Shown: positions 42,930 to 52,708, counted from the first letter of the stretch. The stretch is 64,000 bases of DNA from Dehalogenimonas sp. WBC-2 (GCA_001005265.1 CP011392.1:372001-436000); one strand, 5' to 3'. Notes: generated from the letters alone by a model not told the origin. Numbers and translations are program-made.

Positions 42930-43580
42930 ATAAAATATCGGCATCTGCCTGATACGGACATCTACGCGGTTCTGGCGAGTGCCCATTCTTTGGGGAGGGG
43001 CAACGTCGAGACAGCTAAACAGCTTCTTGAAGCTGGGGTGAAGATTATTCAGTATCGGGAGAAAAGCTTTACCTCCAGGCAAAAGTATATTGAGTGCACA
43101 GCTATCAGAGAACTGTGCTGCCGGCACGACGCCTGTTTTATTGTGAATGATGACCCTTATCTGGCGCTTGAGGTCAAAGCTAATGGCTTGCACCTGGGGC
43201 AAGATGACATTGCGCCGGAGGCAGCCCGGCGGATAATCGGTGATGAGATGCTTTTAGGTTTTTCAGTGACCAGGCCGGGAGAGATAGACCGGGCCGCTGA
43301 TACTGACGTTATTGACTATTTGGGTGTCGGGCCAGTGTATGCTACTTCCACCAAGAAAGACGCGGCGACTCCCGGCGGCAGATCACTCATTGAATATGCC
43401 CTTAAACACTCTGAATTACCGGTGGTAGCCATCGGGGGTATACGTTTGGAGCATGTGGCGGAACTGACCTGCCAGGGTGTGTGTTACATCGCCATGGTGT
43501 CTGAGTTGGTGGGCGCGGCGGACATTGGGAAGAGGGTGGCTGATATCCGGGCCGCTATCGCTGAGGGGAAAATTTTCTAA
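42930..43580 (+). CDS. thiE: Thiamine-phosphate synthase, apparently with an AUA start
   Basis: ThiE joins the pyrimidine and thiazole phosphates. Core motifs are IIQYREKSF, CFIVNDDPYLAL, GLHLGQDDI, LGFSV, VDYLGVGPVY-like DYLGVGPVYATSTK and PVVAIGGI. The conserved first strand YAVLASAHSLGRGN lies upstream of any ATG, GTG or TTG that gives a full-length protein. The only plausible start is ATA at 42930, seven bases after GAGG. The TTG at 42987 would remove part of the barrel. The product is 216 residues, normal for ThiE, if begun at ATA. It is in one operon with the AIR-synthase-like gene. Confidence 0.8.
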   Translation: MKYRHLPDTDIYAVLASAHSLGRGNVETAKQLLEAGVKIIQYREKSFTSRQKYIECTAIRELCCRHDACFIVNDDPYLALEVKANGLHLGQDDIAPEAARRIIGDEMLLGFSVTRPGEIDRAADTDVIDYLGVGPVYATSTKKDAATPGGRSLIEYALKHSELPVVAIGGIRLEHVAELTCQGVCYIAMVSELVGAADIGKRVADIRAAIAEGKIF

Positions 43581-43605
43581 ATTTTCAAATCCTAAAAGGT
43601 GAATG

Positions 43606-43638
43606 GGCGAATTGTGTCAAAACAATTCGCCGTTTTTT
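43606..43638 (+). terminator. Intrinsic terminator after thiE
   Basis: The 9-bp stem GGCGAATTG/CAATTCGCC has an eight-base loop and then GTTTTTT. Confidence 0.9.
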
Positions 43639-43710
43639 GATTACTAGAGTTTGATTCAAATCAATAATTAGGTAACTATCATGCCTTTCGCCCCCCCCAC
43701 GTTGTAGGGG

Positions 43711-43724
43711 CGAGGCATGCCTCG
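43711..43724. repeat. Perfect palindrome CGAGGCATGCCTCG
   Basis: A 14-base palindrome within a GC-rich stretch between thiE and terC, followed by GTGTGGGTTTATTTTTTA. It may form part of the terC terminator or a dispersed intergenic repeat. Confidence 0.5.
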
Positions 43725-43754
43725 TGTGGGTTTATTTTTTAGCGGTGGCTGGAG

Positions 43755-44726
43755 TTAATGCCTGTCCTGGTCAATGGTGGTTATATCGCATATTGATGAT
43801 TGAGATACAGGCTCAACCTGCGGCGGACGCTTTATGGAAGCAATTATTGCGATACCCAGGATGACGGCAATAACAAGGAGTGAAAGGAACGTTGGTATAT
43901 GAAATATACCAGAAATTACCATCTTGAAACCTAAAAACACCAGTACCGCCGACAGGCCGTAATGCAGGTAGTACAGGCGATTGGCGAAGCCCTCAAGAGC
44001 AAAATAGATTGATCTAAGTCCCATGATAGCAAACATATTTGATGTATAGACGATGAAAGGGTCGGTGGTGATGGATAGCACTGCCGGAATAGAATCCACG
44101 GCAAAAATGATGTCGGTAGTCTCCACAGCGATGAGTACGGCCAACAGGGGGGTGGCGAGGCGGCGGCCATATTCTATGGTAAAGAATTTGCCGCCATGGT
44201 AATTGGGGCTCATGGGAAGGTAGCGGCGCAACAGTTTAAGGATGGGGTTGGCTTCAGGGTGGGGATCCTCTTCTTTTTTGACGCCCATGCGGATGCCAGT
44301 GAAGATCAGAAATGCGCCGAAGATGTAGATGATCCACTGGAAATTATTTATCAGGGTGATACCACCGAAGATAAAGGCGGCACGCATGAAGATGGCTCCA
44401 ATGATGCCCCAGAAAAGAACCCGGTGACGGTATTCCGGAGGAACACAGAAATAGGTGAATAGCATCAGAAAAACGAAGAGGTTATCAACAGAGAGTGATT
44501 CCTCAACGACATAGGCGCTGAAATAGCTGATGGCATGGGCTTGGCCGGAGAAAACCCAGATGCCGATACCGAAGATAACAGCCAGGCTGACCCAAAGAGC
44601 GGCCCAGCCAACAGCTTCCCTGGTTTTAATCACATGGGCGTGACGGTGGAAAACGAACAGATCCAGCATCAACATGGCGATTAAGAAGAGATTGAAGAGT
44701 ATCCAGGGCAAGACGCCGATATCCAT
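43755..44726 (-). CDS. TerC-family integral membrane protein
   Basis: A protein of 323 residues with about eight membrane helices and the TerC motifs VEESLSVDNLFVFLMLFTYF and VETTDIIFAVDSIPAVLSIT, whose acidic residues are implicated in metal transport. Alx/TerC proteins export manganese or protect secreted metalloproteins. AAGGA precedes the ATG. I see no manganese riboswitch upstream. It is a single gene. Confidence 0.9.
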   Translation of the reverse strand: MDIGVLPWILFNLFLIAMLMLDLFVFHRHAHVIKTREAVGWAALWVSLAVIFGIGIWVFSGQAHAISYFSAYVVEESLSVDNLFVFLMLFTYFCVPPEYRHRVLFWGIIGAIFMRAAFIFGGITLINNFQWIIYIFGAFLIFTGIRMGVKKEEDPHPEANPILKLLRRYLPMSPNYHGGKFFTIEYGRRLATPLLAVLIAVETTDIIFAVDSIPAVLSITTDPFIVYTSNMFAIMGLRSIYFALEGFANRLYYLHYGLSAVLVFLGFKMVISGIFHIPTFLSLLVIAVILGIAIIASIKRPPQVEPVSQSSICDITTIDQDRH

Positions 44727-45017
44727 GCGTATCCTTTGTGAGGGCCAAAACAGCCTACGGGTGAATAATGTGATTACCTATTGGAGGAAAAGTATAACTT
44801 AAGGCAAAATCAAAGTAAAATGATTGTACTTATCTTACGAAGGGTGTATCATCTGTTCTTGATTAAGGTACTCACTGATGCTATTATCTTCTTTTTTACG
44901 GCATGTCGCAATAGGCAATTGCCATCCCCCTTCAGATATCAGCCCATAAAATACCCGCTAATCTCACTGATATTGAGAAAATGCCGCTAATGTGGATATG
45001 GACAGCCCGGAGGCAAC

Positions 45018-48000
45018 ATGGAAGAGGATAAACGCGAGGGTATGTATGCCCTGAGCGATGGTCTGAGAGAAATCGTCACACAGGATCCCGACGGTAAAAT
45101 TGTCGTTGATGCCGATGGCAGAGTACTTTTTGCCAACCCAGCTGTAAAACAAATCTTGAACCGCGACCCTGAAAGCATGACGGGACACTTATTTGGGTTT
45201 CCAATAGTACCCTGGGGCTTTTCAGAGATTGAATTTATCACAAAAGACGGCGGTGCCGGTCAGGCTGAATTACATGTTGCGGCTATCAAGTGGGGACAAC
45301 AGGAGGCATTTCTGGTGTCGCTCCGGGATGTTACAGGGCGCAGATATGCCGAAGAGGAACTTCTGAACCGCAACGCCACATTATCAGTGGTGTTTGAAAA
45401 TACCCCTAATATCCTGATGCTGGTTGACATTGATGGCAGAGTGACGGACATTAACCGTGCCGGCACTCAATTGGTCGGAAAAACCAAGGAAGAACTGCTT
45501 GGCCTGCTTGGCGGTGATGTGTTCGGTTGCCTGAACTCTTTCCGGGCGCCGGGTTGCGGAAAAAATAAAGAATGTAATGATTGTCCAATCCGTTCCAGAG
45601 TTATGCTGACTCTTGAAACCCAAAAACCTATCTTTGATGAAGAAGGACAATTTGAGATCATACGCGATGGGAAAAAGGTAACATTGCATATTCTTGTTTC
45701 AACCGCGCCAGTCAAAACTCCCAGAGGCAAACAAGTGCTGGTTACTATTACCGATATTTCCGAGCGCTATAACACAGAAAATGCGGTTAGAGAGAGCGAA
45801 AACAAATACCGGTCGTTGATGAAAGATATGCCAAGCGGGGTATATATCGTTCAAAACGACCGAATAGTTTTTGCGAACGCCAGAACCGAGGAGTTGACCG
45901 GTTATTCCATCAAAGAATTGAAAAGTATGAATGGATTCAACCTGATACACACTGAAGACAGAGAGAAAATCAGGGAATTAACCAGATTAAAGCTAAACGG
46001 GGAAAAAGTTCCAAGCGCTCATTCATTGCGAATGATAAGAAAAGACGGAACGGTAATCTGGCTTCGTCGCCGTACCGCGACAACCGATTGGGCAGGGGCT
46101 CCGGCTACTCTGATTATGGATATGGATATCACAGCGCGCATGCAAGCGGAAGAAGCCCTGGTTTCAAGCGAGAGACGATTCCGTGAACTCTTTGAGTTGA
46201 TGAGGGAGGGGGTGTGCATTCATGAATTGATCTATGATGATTCCAGCAAAGTGGTCGATTATCGGATAATCGATGCCAATCCAGCATTCCAGTCTATTCT
46301 CGGGTTGAAGGTTGAGAAGGTAAGAGGTCGAAACGCTTCAAAGGTGTACGGAACCGGATACCCTCCATATCTGGAAACATACGAACGAGTGGCTACTTTG
46401 GGGAACTCCGAGGCTTTTGAAACATATTTTGCTCCATTGAACAAATATTTTGACATTTCCTGTTTCTCCCCCTGTAAAGGTCAATTTGTAACGGTGTTTA
46501 GCGACAGCACCGAGCGCAAGCTGGCTGAGTCAAAGCTGCACGATTTTACCGCCGAGCTTGAAAAACGCAACATGTTTATCCAGACAATTATTGATAAGCT
46601 GCCCATAGGGTTGGCAATAAACAATATGGGTGACGGAAAAGTGACATACATAAATGACAAGTTTGAGGAGATATACGGCTGGCCCAAAGATGATACTTTA
46701 GATATCAATACTTTCTTTGATAAGGTGTATCCTGACCCAGTTTATCGCAGTGAAATCAAAGGTAGAGTGATGTCAGATATCGCCAGCGGGGATCCAGCGC
46801 GCATGGTTTGGGAAGATTTAACGGCGACTACAATAAGCGGCGAGAAACGGATAATCAGCGCAGTAAACATTCCAATAGCAGACCAGGGGATAATGGTCTC
46901 TACAGTCAGAGACGTTACCAAGCAAAAAAAGGCTGAAGAAGCTATTCAGCAAAGTGAACGAGACAAGGCGACGATCATCAGCAACCTGCCGGGTATGGTT
47001 TACCGGTGCCGGAATGACCAAAATTGGACGATGGAATACTTGAGCGACGGATGCCAGGCATTAACAGGATATTTGCCAGAACAACTCCTGAATTCAGAAG
47101 AGTTCGGTTATAATGAACTGATTTTGCCGGAGGACCGGGACGAGGTGTGGAATAAGACGCAGGACGCAATAAGCCAGCATCGTTCCTTTGAGTTGAATTA
47201 CCGCATCATAGCGGCCAACGGCGAAACCAGATATGTTTGGGAGCGGGGTACCGGAATCTGGTCAGAAAATGGAGAACTTAAACACCTTGAAGGTTTCATC
47301 TCTGACGTTACTAAATTGATACGAACTGAGAGTGCGCTTATTGAAAGTGAAAAGCGGTACCGGGAGTTATACGAACAATCTCCAGCCGCCTATCAATCTC
47401 TGGACATCAATGGGAATATTATTGAAGTGAATAAAGCATGGCTGGATGCAATGGGCTACGAACGTGAAGAAGTGATAGGGCGATGGTTTGGGGATTTTAT
47501 CGTTCCAGAGGGCGTAGCCCAATTCAGGGCGAGTTTCCCGAGATTTAGAAAAGCCAGCAAAATCCATTCCGAATACTGGTTGAAGCATAAGAATGGCGGA
47601 ACCAGATTGCTCGCATTTGACGGACGAATCGGGCATGACATGAAAGGTGATTTTAAGCGAACCCATTGCATAATCCAGGATATAACTGAGAAACATAAAG
47701 CTAATGAAGCCATTAAAACTGCGGCGGAAGAATGGCGCACCACGTTTGATTCCATTAAAGATATGGTGGCACTGATTGATTTACATCATACCATTGTAAG
47801 AGTAAATAAAGCGTTTGCCAGCACGCTCAAACAGGAACCGAATGATCTTGTGGGTAAGCAGTGCTATGAGGTAATCCACAATATGAATCAGCCCCACCCG
47901 ATGTGTCCTCATGCCCGCATGTTGGAGTCAAAACATGTGGAATCCAGTGAATACTTTGATAAAAAATTGAAAATGTGGGTGGAAGCATCTTCATCGCCAA

Positions 48001-49229
48001 TCTTCGATAAGAATGGATCGTTAACTGGTTCAGTGCATATCATCAAGGATATTTCGGAGAGAAAACGTGAGGAACAACAAACCCAGCAACTTCGTACCAA
48101 AGCTGAAATGTCCAGCCGGCTGGCGGCGGTGGGAGAGATGGCGGCAGGAATAGCCCATGAGATTAATAATCCGCTGACCGGGGTGATAGGGTTTTCCGAA
48201 CTATTGATGGAACGGAATGACTTGCCAAAAGACGTTCTGGAGAATATTGAGATTATCAATGACGGCAGCCAAAGGGTTAAAGAGATTGTTAAACGGATGT
48301 TGACCTTTGCCCGTCAGGCAAAACCTCAAAAAAACAGCATCAGTATCACGGAACTCATCGATAATACATTGGAACTGCGGGGATACGTACTCAAAACATC
48401 AAATATTGAAGTGGTGAAGGATTATGCGCCTGGTTTGCCCTGGGTGATGGCGGATGCGGGGCAATTGCAGCAGGTGTTTTTGAACATAATTGTCAACGCT
48501 GAGTACGCAATGAAGAAAGCCCATGACAGAGGCGTCCTGACAATCAAGACAGAATATAGTGACGGTCATATCCGTGTGTCAATCAAGGATGACGGCCAGG
48601 GGTTGCCCGAAAGCGTCAAAGCCAAGCTTTTCCAGCCGTTCTTCACCACCAAGGATCCGGGAGAAGGCACAGGATTGGGCCTTAGCCTCTCATTAGGCAT
48701 CATCCAGGAACATGGCGGCAAAATCATGGTAGAGAGTGAGTATGGTCACGGGGTAAACTTTATCATTGAGTTACCGATTGGAGTGATAGAAACGGTGCCA
48801 GCTGAAGAACTGGAAATTGTGCCGGTAATAGAGAAAGCTAAATCAGCCAGACTGTTAATTGTAGATGATGAACCTGCTATCAGAACGCTATTAAAGAAAA
48901 TTCTGAAACAGGAAGGGCATGAAGTCACCGAGTGTAGCTTGCCGGAGACAGCTATCGAGAAAATCGGGCAATCAAAGTATGACCTGATCTTTCTGGACGT
49001 CCGGATGCCGGGTATGAGCGGTATAGAATTGTTTGATAAGATTTCTAGATTGAGACCAGAATATACACATCGTGTTATTTTTATTACCGGAGACACTTCG
49101 GACCTGATTACCCGCGAGTACCTTATACAACATCAAATCCCTTTTGTAGATAAACCTTTTGACAGAAAAACATTGTTGGACAAAATCAACGAGGCGTTGT
49201 CTTACAGGCTCAATGACAGAACGAGTTGA
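45018..49229 (+). CDS. Large soluble multi-PAS hybrid histidine kinase
   Basis: A protein of 1403 residues with no membrane helix. About eight PAS domains lie in tandem (approximately 15-110, 120-250, 265-375, 385-500, 515-640, 645-765, 775-895 and 905-1020). HisKA (AAVGEMAAGIAHEINNPLTG), HATPase_c (FLNIIVNAEYAMKK and GEGTGLGLSLSLGI) and a C-terminal receiver (ARLLIVDDEPAIRTLL, acceptor in LIFLDVRMPG, Lys in VDKPFDR) follow. PAS2 contains a Cys cluster (GCGKNKECNDCPI) that could bind a metal or an iron-sulfur cluster, so it may sense redox. CGGAGG precedes the ATG. It is a single gene. Confidence 0.92.
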   Translation: MEEDKREGMYALSDGLREIVTQDPDGKIVVDADGRVLFANPAVKQILNRDPESMTGHLFGFPIVPWGFSEIEFITKDGGAGQAELHVAAIKWGQQEAFLVSLRDVTGRRYAEEELLNRNATLSVVFENTPNILMLVDIDGRVTDINRAGTQLVGKTKEELLGLLGGDVFGCLNSFRAPGCGKNKECNDCPIRSRVMLTLETQKPIFDEEGQFEIIRDGKKVTLHILVSTAPVKTPRGKQVLVTITDISERYNTENAVRESENKYRSLMKDMPSGVYIVQNDRIVFANARTEELTGYSIKELKSMNGFNLIHTEDREKIRELTRLKLNGEKVPSAHSLRMIRKDGTVIWLRRRTATTDWAGAPATLIMDMDITARMQAEEALVSSERRFRELFELMREGVCIHELIYDDSSKVVDYRIIDANPAFQSILGLKVEKVRGRNASKVYGTGYPPYLETYERVATLGNSEAFETYFAPLNKYFDISCFSPCKGQFVTVFSDSTERKLAESKLHDFTAELEKRNMFIQTIIDKLPIGLAINNMGDGKVTYINDKFEEIYGWPKDDTLDINTFFDKVYPDPVYRSEIKGRVMSDIASGDPARMVWEDLTATTISGEKRIISAVNIPIADQGIMVSTVRDVTKQKKAEEAIQQSERDKATIISNLPGMVYRCRNDQNWTMEYLSDGCQALTGYLPEQLLNSEEFGYNELILPEDRDEVWNKTQDAISQHRSFELNYRIIAANGETRYVWERGTGIWSENGELKHLEGFISDVTKLIRTESALIESEKRYRELYEQSPAAYQSLDINGNIIEVNKAWLDAMGYEREEVIGRWFGDFIVPEGVAQFRASFPRFRKASKIHSEYWLKHKNGGTRLLAFDGRIGHDMKGDFKRTHCIIQDITEKHKANEAIKTAAEEWRTTFDSIKDMVALIDLHHTIVRVNKAFASTLKQEPNDLVGKQCYEVIHNMNQPHPMCPHARMLESKHVESSEYFDKKLKMWVEASSSPIFDKNGSLTGSVHIIKDISERKREEQQTQQLRTKAEMSSRLAAVGEMAAGIAHEINNPLTGVIGFSELLMERNDLPKDVLENIEIINDGSQRVKEIVKRMLTFARQAKPQKNSISITELIDNTLELRGYVLKTSNIEVVKDYAPGLPWVMADAGQLQQVFLNIIVNAEYAMKKAHDRGVLTIKTEYSDGHIRVSIKDDGQGLPESVKAKLFQPFFTTKDPGEGTGLGLSLSLGIIQEHGGKIMVESEYGHGVNFIIELPIGVIETVPAEELEIVPVIEKAKSARLLIVDDEPAIRTLLKKILKQEGHEVTECSLPETAIEKIGQSKYDLIFLDVRMPGMSGIELFDKISRLRPEYTHRVIFITGDTSDLITREYLIQHQIPFVDKPFDRKTLLDKINEALSYRLNDRTS

Positions 49230-49250
49230 CCGCTGAACGGCACCGTAGTG

Positions 49251-49290
49251 TTTGGGCACGAACCAACACAAGCGTTGGTCCGTGCCCAAA
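49251..49290. terminator. Bidirectional terminator between the kinase and SPFH genes
   Basis: A long imperfect stem with perfect ends TTTGGGCACG and CGTGCCCAAA and inner AACCAAC/GTTGGT pairing lies between the two convergent stop codons. Confidence 0.8.
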
Positions 49291-49315
49291 TTTCAAAGCT
49301 TCTTGTGGTCAGGTA

Positions 49316-50224
49316 CTATGAGCCGGTGGAACCATCCAGACCTGCGAGGTTACCGATGACGTTAGTGATGGCGGTACCGCTGGGCAACACTATCTTGGAG
49401 TTATTGGTCAAAGCAGCTTCTACCGCTTGTAATTGGCGGAGCTTTTGGGCATTGCCTTTAAAATAGGCTTCGGCAGCCTCGTTAACCAGTTTTATGGCTG
49501 CGGCTTCACCTTCTGCGATTAATATCCGTGACTGTTTATTGCCTTCAGCTTCAAGAATTGCTGCCTGACGGGCGCCTTCCGCTGCTTTGATGGCGGCACG
49601 CCGTTTGCCGTCCGCTTCTGTCTCGGCGGCGGTGGCAAAATCAACAGCGGCCTGTTTTTTATTTTCGGCCATGACCACGCTGTTCATGGTAGTTTGAACA
49701 TCAGCGGGCGGGTTTATTTCCTTGAGTTCAGTGCGGACAATATCAATGCCCCAATTTCCGGTCTCTTTCTCAAGAGTGGCATAAAGATTGCCGTTGATGA
49801 TGTTGCGTTCGCTGTTGGCCGAGGTGAGGGTCAAAGTACCGATGATGTTCCGCAGAGTGGTGCGGGCCAGAGACACGATCTGGCGTTCAAACTCCTGGAC
49901 GTTATATTGCGACGCTTTAACGCCTTCCTCTGTTTGACGGACTCTAAAATAAACCTGAGCGTCAACAGAGGCGTTAAGTTTATCGGCGGTGATAATCTCC
50001 TGCGAGCCAGCGTCGATCATGCGCTCGGTGATGTCAATCCGGCGAAGAGTGTCCACGAACGGGATGATGACATTGAGTCCGGGGTTGGCGAACCGGTTGT
50101 ACTTACCCAGCCGTTCGATGAGGCCGCGGTGAGTGGGCCGCACGACTCTGAAACTGAGCGCTATTAGCAGGATAACAAGAATTACCACGACAAATGTGAC
50201 AATCATACCGGTCAGATTTTCCAT
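49316..50224 (-). CDS. SPFH/band-7 membrane protein (slipin-like)
   Basis: A protein of 302 residues with an N-terminal membrane helix (MIVTFVVVILVILLIALSF), a band-7 domain (RGLIERLGKYNRFANPGLNV, GLNVIIPFVDTLRRIDITER) and a C-terminal coiled-coil region rich in Ala, Glu and Lys (AAETEADGKRRAAIKAAEG). It forms oligomeric membrane assemblies in the family. No NfeD partner gene is adjacent. GGAG precedes the ATG. Confidence 0.9.
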   Translation of the reverse strand: MENLTGMIVTFVVVILVILLIALSFRVVRPTHRGLIERLGKYNRFANPGLNVIIPFVDTLRRIDITERMIDAGSQEIITADKLNASVDAQVYFRVRQTEEGVKASQYNVQEFERQIVSLARTTLRNIIGTLTLTSANSERNIINGNLYATLEKETGNWGIDIVRTELKEINPPADVQTTMNSVVMAENKKQAAVDFATAAETEADGKRRAAIKAAEGARQAAILEAEGNKQSRILIAEGEAAAIKLVNEAAEAYFKGNAQKLRQLQAVEAALTNNSKIVLPSGTAITNVIGNLAGLDGSTGS

Positions 50225-50605
50225 GCCTGTTTTATCTCCTTTTTACTCAATGTGGCAGGCGGGGAGTTTGGAGCGACTCTGTAAGCACACTCGACTGAAA
50301 GATTACACGGGTATGAAGCGGGTGTCAATGGATTGTAAGTATCTACAACATATAGGACAGGAAAAAATCTGAATCACAAGTCAAACCCAAAGGTTGATTG
50401 GGGTGACAAGCAGGGCAGACGAAATAGGAAGACCCTTCGACAGGCTCCCCGAGTGCTAACCCGGGCAAACAGAAGGATTCTTCGCTTTTGAGTAGAATGA
50501 CAAATGAGGTGGGATGGCATGACCACACAGTAACATATGTTCATCAATTTGAGGGCTTTTTGAAGCTATGTTACAATGACCTTTCGTTAAGGAGTTAAGT
50601 TATTC
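50225..50605. other. Intergenic region before trpS with an interspersed repeat
   Basis: No gene is visible. The words CTTCGACAGGCTCCCCGAGT and GCTAACCCGGG at 50434-50465 recur in diverged form at 53623-53656 and 62481-62513, so they are a dispersed intergenic repeat. I see no T-box leader for trpS. Confidence 0.45.
50434..50465. repeat. Dispersed intergenic repeat, copy 1
   Basis: The core CTTCGACAGGCTCCCCGAGT followed by GCTAACCCGGG recurs at 53623-53656 (CTTCGACAATCTCCCGAGTG then CTAACTCGGGACAGG) and partly at 62481-62513. Copies lie only between genes, which suggests an extragenic repetitive element. Confidence 0.5.
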
Positions 50606-51580
50606 ATGAAAACACGTGTCTTTTCCGGTATCAGGCCGACCGGCCGGATCCACCTGGGTAACTATCTAGGCGCGGTTCAGAACTATGTGGCGATGCAGGA
50701 CGAATTTGATTGCGTTTACTGTGTAGTGGATATTCATGCATTGACGACGCTTGAAGACACTCATTTGCTCAAAGATAATGTTCGGGAGCAGGTGACTGAC
50801 CTGCTGGCGGCGGGTCTGGACCCCGAAAAATGTATCCTCTTTGTCCAGTCTCATGTGCCGGAAGTGATGGAATTATTCACCCTGCTGGGAATGGCGACAC
50901 CATTGTCATGGCTACTGCGGGTGCCGACGTTTAAAGAAAAGGTTAAACAGCAACCGCATAACGTCAACTATGGTCTGGTGGGTTATCCGGTACTGATGAC
51001 TGCCGATATTGTATTGTACAAAGCAGAGGCGGTCCCGGTTGGTGAAGATCAATTACCCCACTTGGAGCTTGCCAGAGAGATTGTACGGCGGTTTAACGAC
51101 CAGTTTGGCCCCACCTTCCCCGAACCGAAAGGGCGGTTGACCAATTGCCCGATGGTGGTGGGGCTTGACGGGCGGGACAAGATGAGCAAGTCGCTTAATA
51201 ACCACATCGAATTGGCGGCAACGCCCGAAGAAACGATGAAAAAGGTAATGAGCGCCGTTACCGACCCGGCCAGGCGCCTGCGCTCTGATCCGGGTCATCC
51301 TGAAGTGTGCAATGTCTATAAACTGCATAAATATTTCAGTCCGGCGGTCGTCGACACTATAGCTATGGAATGTCGGAGCGCTGCAAGAGGTTGTGTGGAC
51401 TGCAAAAAGCAGCTCGGCGTGGCAATCAATGAATATCTGGCACCACTTCGCAGCCGGCGGGCTGAAATTGCTGCGGACCAGGGTTATATTGACCGGGTAA
51501 TCAGAGAAGGCGCTGAAAAAGCCCGGGCTATTGCCAAAGTAACGATGGTTGAGGTCAAACAGAAGATGGGGCTGCTTTAG
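50606..51580 (+). CDS. trpS: Tryptophan-tRNA ligase
   Basis: A class I aminoacyl-tRNA synthetase of 324 residues. The HIGH-like motif is HLGNYLGAV (residues 17-25) and the KMSKS motif is present exactly as KMSKS (residues 192-196). Other family segments are VVDIHALTT, YPVLMTADIVLYKAEAVPVG and LRSDPGHPEVCNVYKLH. AAGGAG precedes the ATG. It is upstream of purU with a gap of 53 bases. Confidence 0.96.
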   Translation: MKTRVFSGIRPTGRIHLGNYLGAVQNYVAMQDEFDCVYCVVDIHALTTLEDTHLLKDNVREQVTDLLAAGLDPEKCILFVQSHVPEVMELFTLLGMATPLSWLLRVPTFKEKVKQQPHNVNYGLVGYPVLMTADIVLYKAEAVPVGEDQLPHLELAREIVRRFNDQFGPTFPEPKGRLTNCPMVVGLDGRDKMSKSLNNHIELAATPEETMKKVMSAVTDPARRLRSDPGHPEVCNVYKLHKYFSPAVVDTIAMECRSAARGCVDCKKQLGVAINEYLAPLRSRRAEIAADQGYIDRVIREGAEKARAIAKVTMVEVKQKMGLL

Positions 51581-51633
51581 CACCTCATACTCGCGTCAAT
51601 CCTTCTTGAAATAGAAGAAGATGGAAAGCTAAT

Positions 51634-52488
51634 ATGAGTTCCGCAATCTTAAAAGTAAGCTGTCAGGACCGCAAAGGAATCATCGCGGCGGTGGCCGATT
51701 TTATTTCAGTCAACGGCGGCAATATCATTACACTCGATGAGTTCGTTGACCATCCCAGCAACACCTTCTTCATGCGGGTGGAGTGGGATATCAAAGATTT
51801 CAAAGTTGAACGCGGTAATATCGGGGCCGCTATTGATTCACTAGCTGTGACAAATGGTTTTGGTGGGAATTGGGAGATCTTCTATTCCGACCGCCTGCCA
51901 AAAATGGCGATTATGGTCTCCCGGTTTGACCACTGCCTGTGGGATTTATTACTCAGATATAAGGCGGGAGAAATCCGATGTGAAATCCCGGTGATAATCA
52001 GCAACCATGAAGATCTGAGATATATCGCCGAACTTTTTGGTATCGACTATCAAGCCGTGCCGAAATGGCCGGGGAATAAAGAAACAGCGGAACAACTGGA
52101 GCTTGAAATCCTTGAAAGTTGCGGGGCGGATTTTGTGGTCATGGCGCGGTATATGCAGGTATTGAGTCCGGACTTCCTTGGCCGCTTTAAAAACAGAGTT
52201 ATCAACATTCATCACTCATTTTTACCCGCTTTTGAAGGCGCCAAACCGTACCATCAGGCTTTCGAAAGAGGAGTCAAAGTCATTGGAGCCACAGCGCACT
52301 TTGCCACGGTGGATTTAGACAAAGGGCCAATCATTCACCAGGGAACGCTTCAAATCTCACATCAGGACAGCGTTGATGATCTAATAACAAAAGGCCGGGA
52401 TATCGAGAAGCGGGTGCTGTCAGACGGGGTGAAACTGTTTGTTGCGCGGCGGGTGTTTGTGCATGGGAACCGGACGGTGATTCTTTAA
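51634..52488 (+). CDS. purU: Formyltetrahydrofolate deformylase
   Basis: A protein of 284 residues that hydrolyses 10-formyltetrahydrofolate to formate and tetrahydrofolate. An N-terminal ACT domain (LKVSCQDRKGIIAAVADFI) precedes a formyltransferase-like domain with the catalytic Asn and His in VINIHHSFLPAFEGAKPY and the Asp in TVDLDKGPIIHQ. It is likely co-transcribed with trpS. Confidence 0.95.
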   Translation: MSSAILKVSCQDRKGIIAAVADFISVNGGNIITLDEFVDHPSNTFFMRVEWDIKDFKVERGNIGAAIDSLAVTNGFGGNWEIFYSDRLPKMAIMVSRFDHCLWDLLLRYKAGEIRCEIPVIISNHEDLRYIAELFGIDYQAVPKWPGNKETAEQLELEILESCGADFVVMARYMQVLSPDFLGRFKNRVINIHHSFLPAFEGAKPYHQAFERGVKVIGATAHFATVDLDKGPIIHQGTLQISHQDSVDDLITKGRDIEKRVLSDGVKLFVARRVFVHGNRTVIL

Positions 52489-52490
52489 TA

Positions 52491-52697
52491 TCAGTCATCA
52501 CCAGTTCCATCTAAGATAAAGACCTCGTCTATCGTCGAATGCAGTGCCAAGGCAATGCGGTGCGCCAGCATTAGTGACGGATTGTATTTGCCCTTCTCAA
52601 GGTAGAGCAATGTTTGCCGCGTTATACCGACCTTTTCTGCCAATTCTTCCTGAGTAAGGTCGTAGCGGGCGCGGAGTTCTTTGATACGGGTTTTCAA
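52491..52697 (-). CDS. XRE-family HTH regulator
   Basis: A protein of 68 residues, essentially one helix-turn-helix ([40 protein letters not shown]). It lies 11 bases behind the membrane protein gene at 52709 and is probably in its operon. The pairing of a small XRE regulator with a DUF2178-type membrane protein is common. It may repress its own operon through the palindrome at 53468-53484. Confidence 0.85.
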   Translation of the reverse strand: MKTRIKELRARYDLTQEELAEKVGITRQTLLYLEKGKYNPSLMLAHRIALALHSTIDEVFILDGTGDD

Positions 52698-52708
52698 TTA
52701 CCACACCC

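Noticed and set aside
44727-45017. Manganese (yybP-ykoY) riboswitch before terC
   Set aside because: I could not find the conserved element; only a simple ribosome binding site is visible.
50225-50605. T-box or tryptophan leader before trpS
   Set aside because: No T-box sequence or Trp-rich leader peptide could be found.
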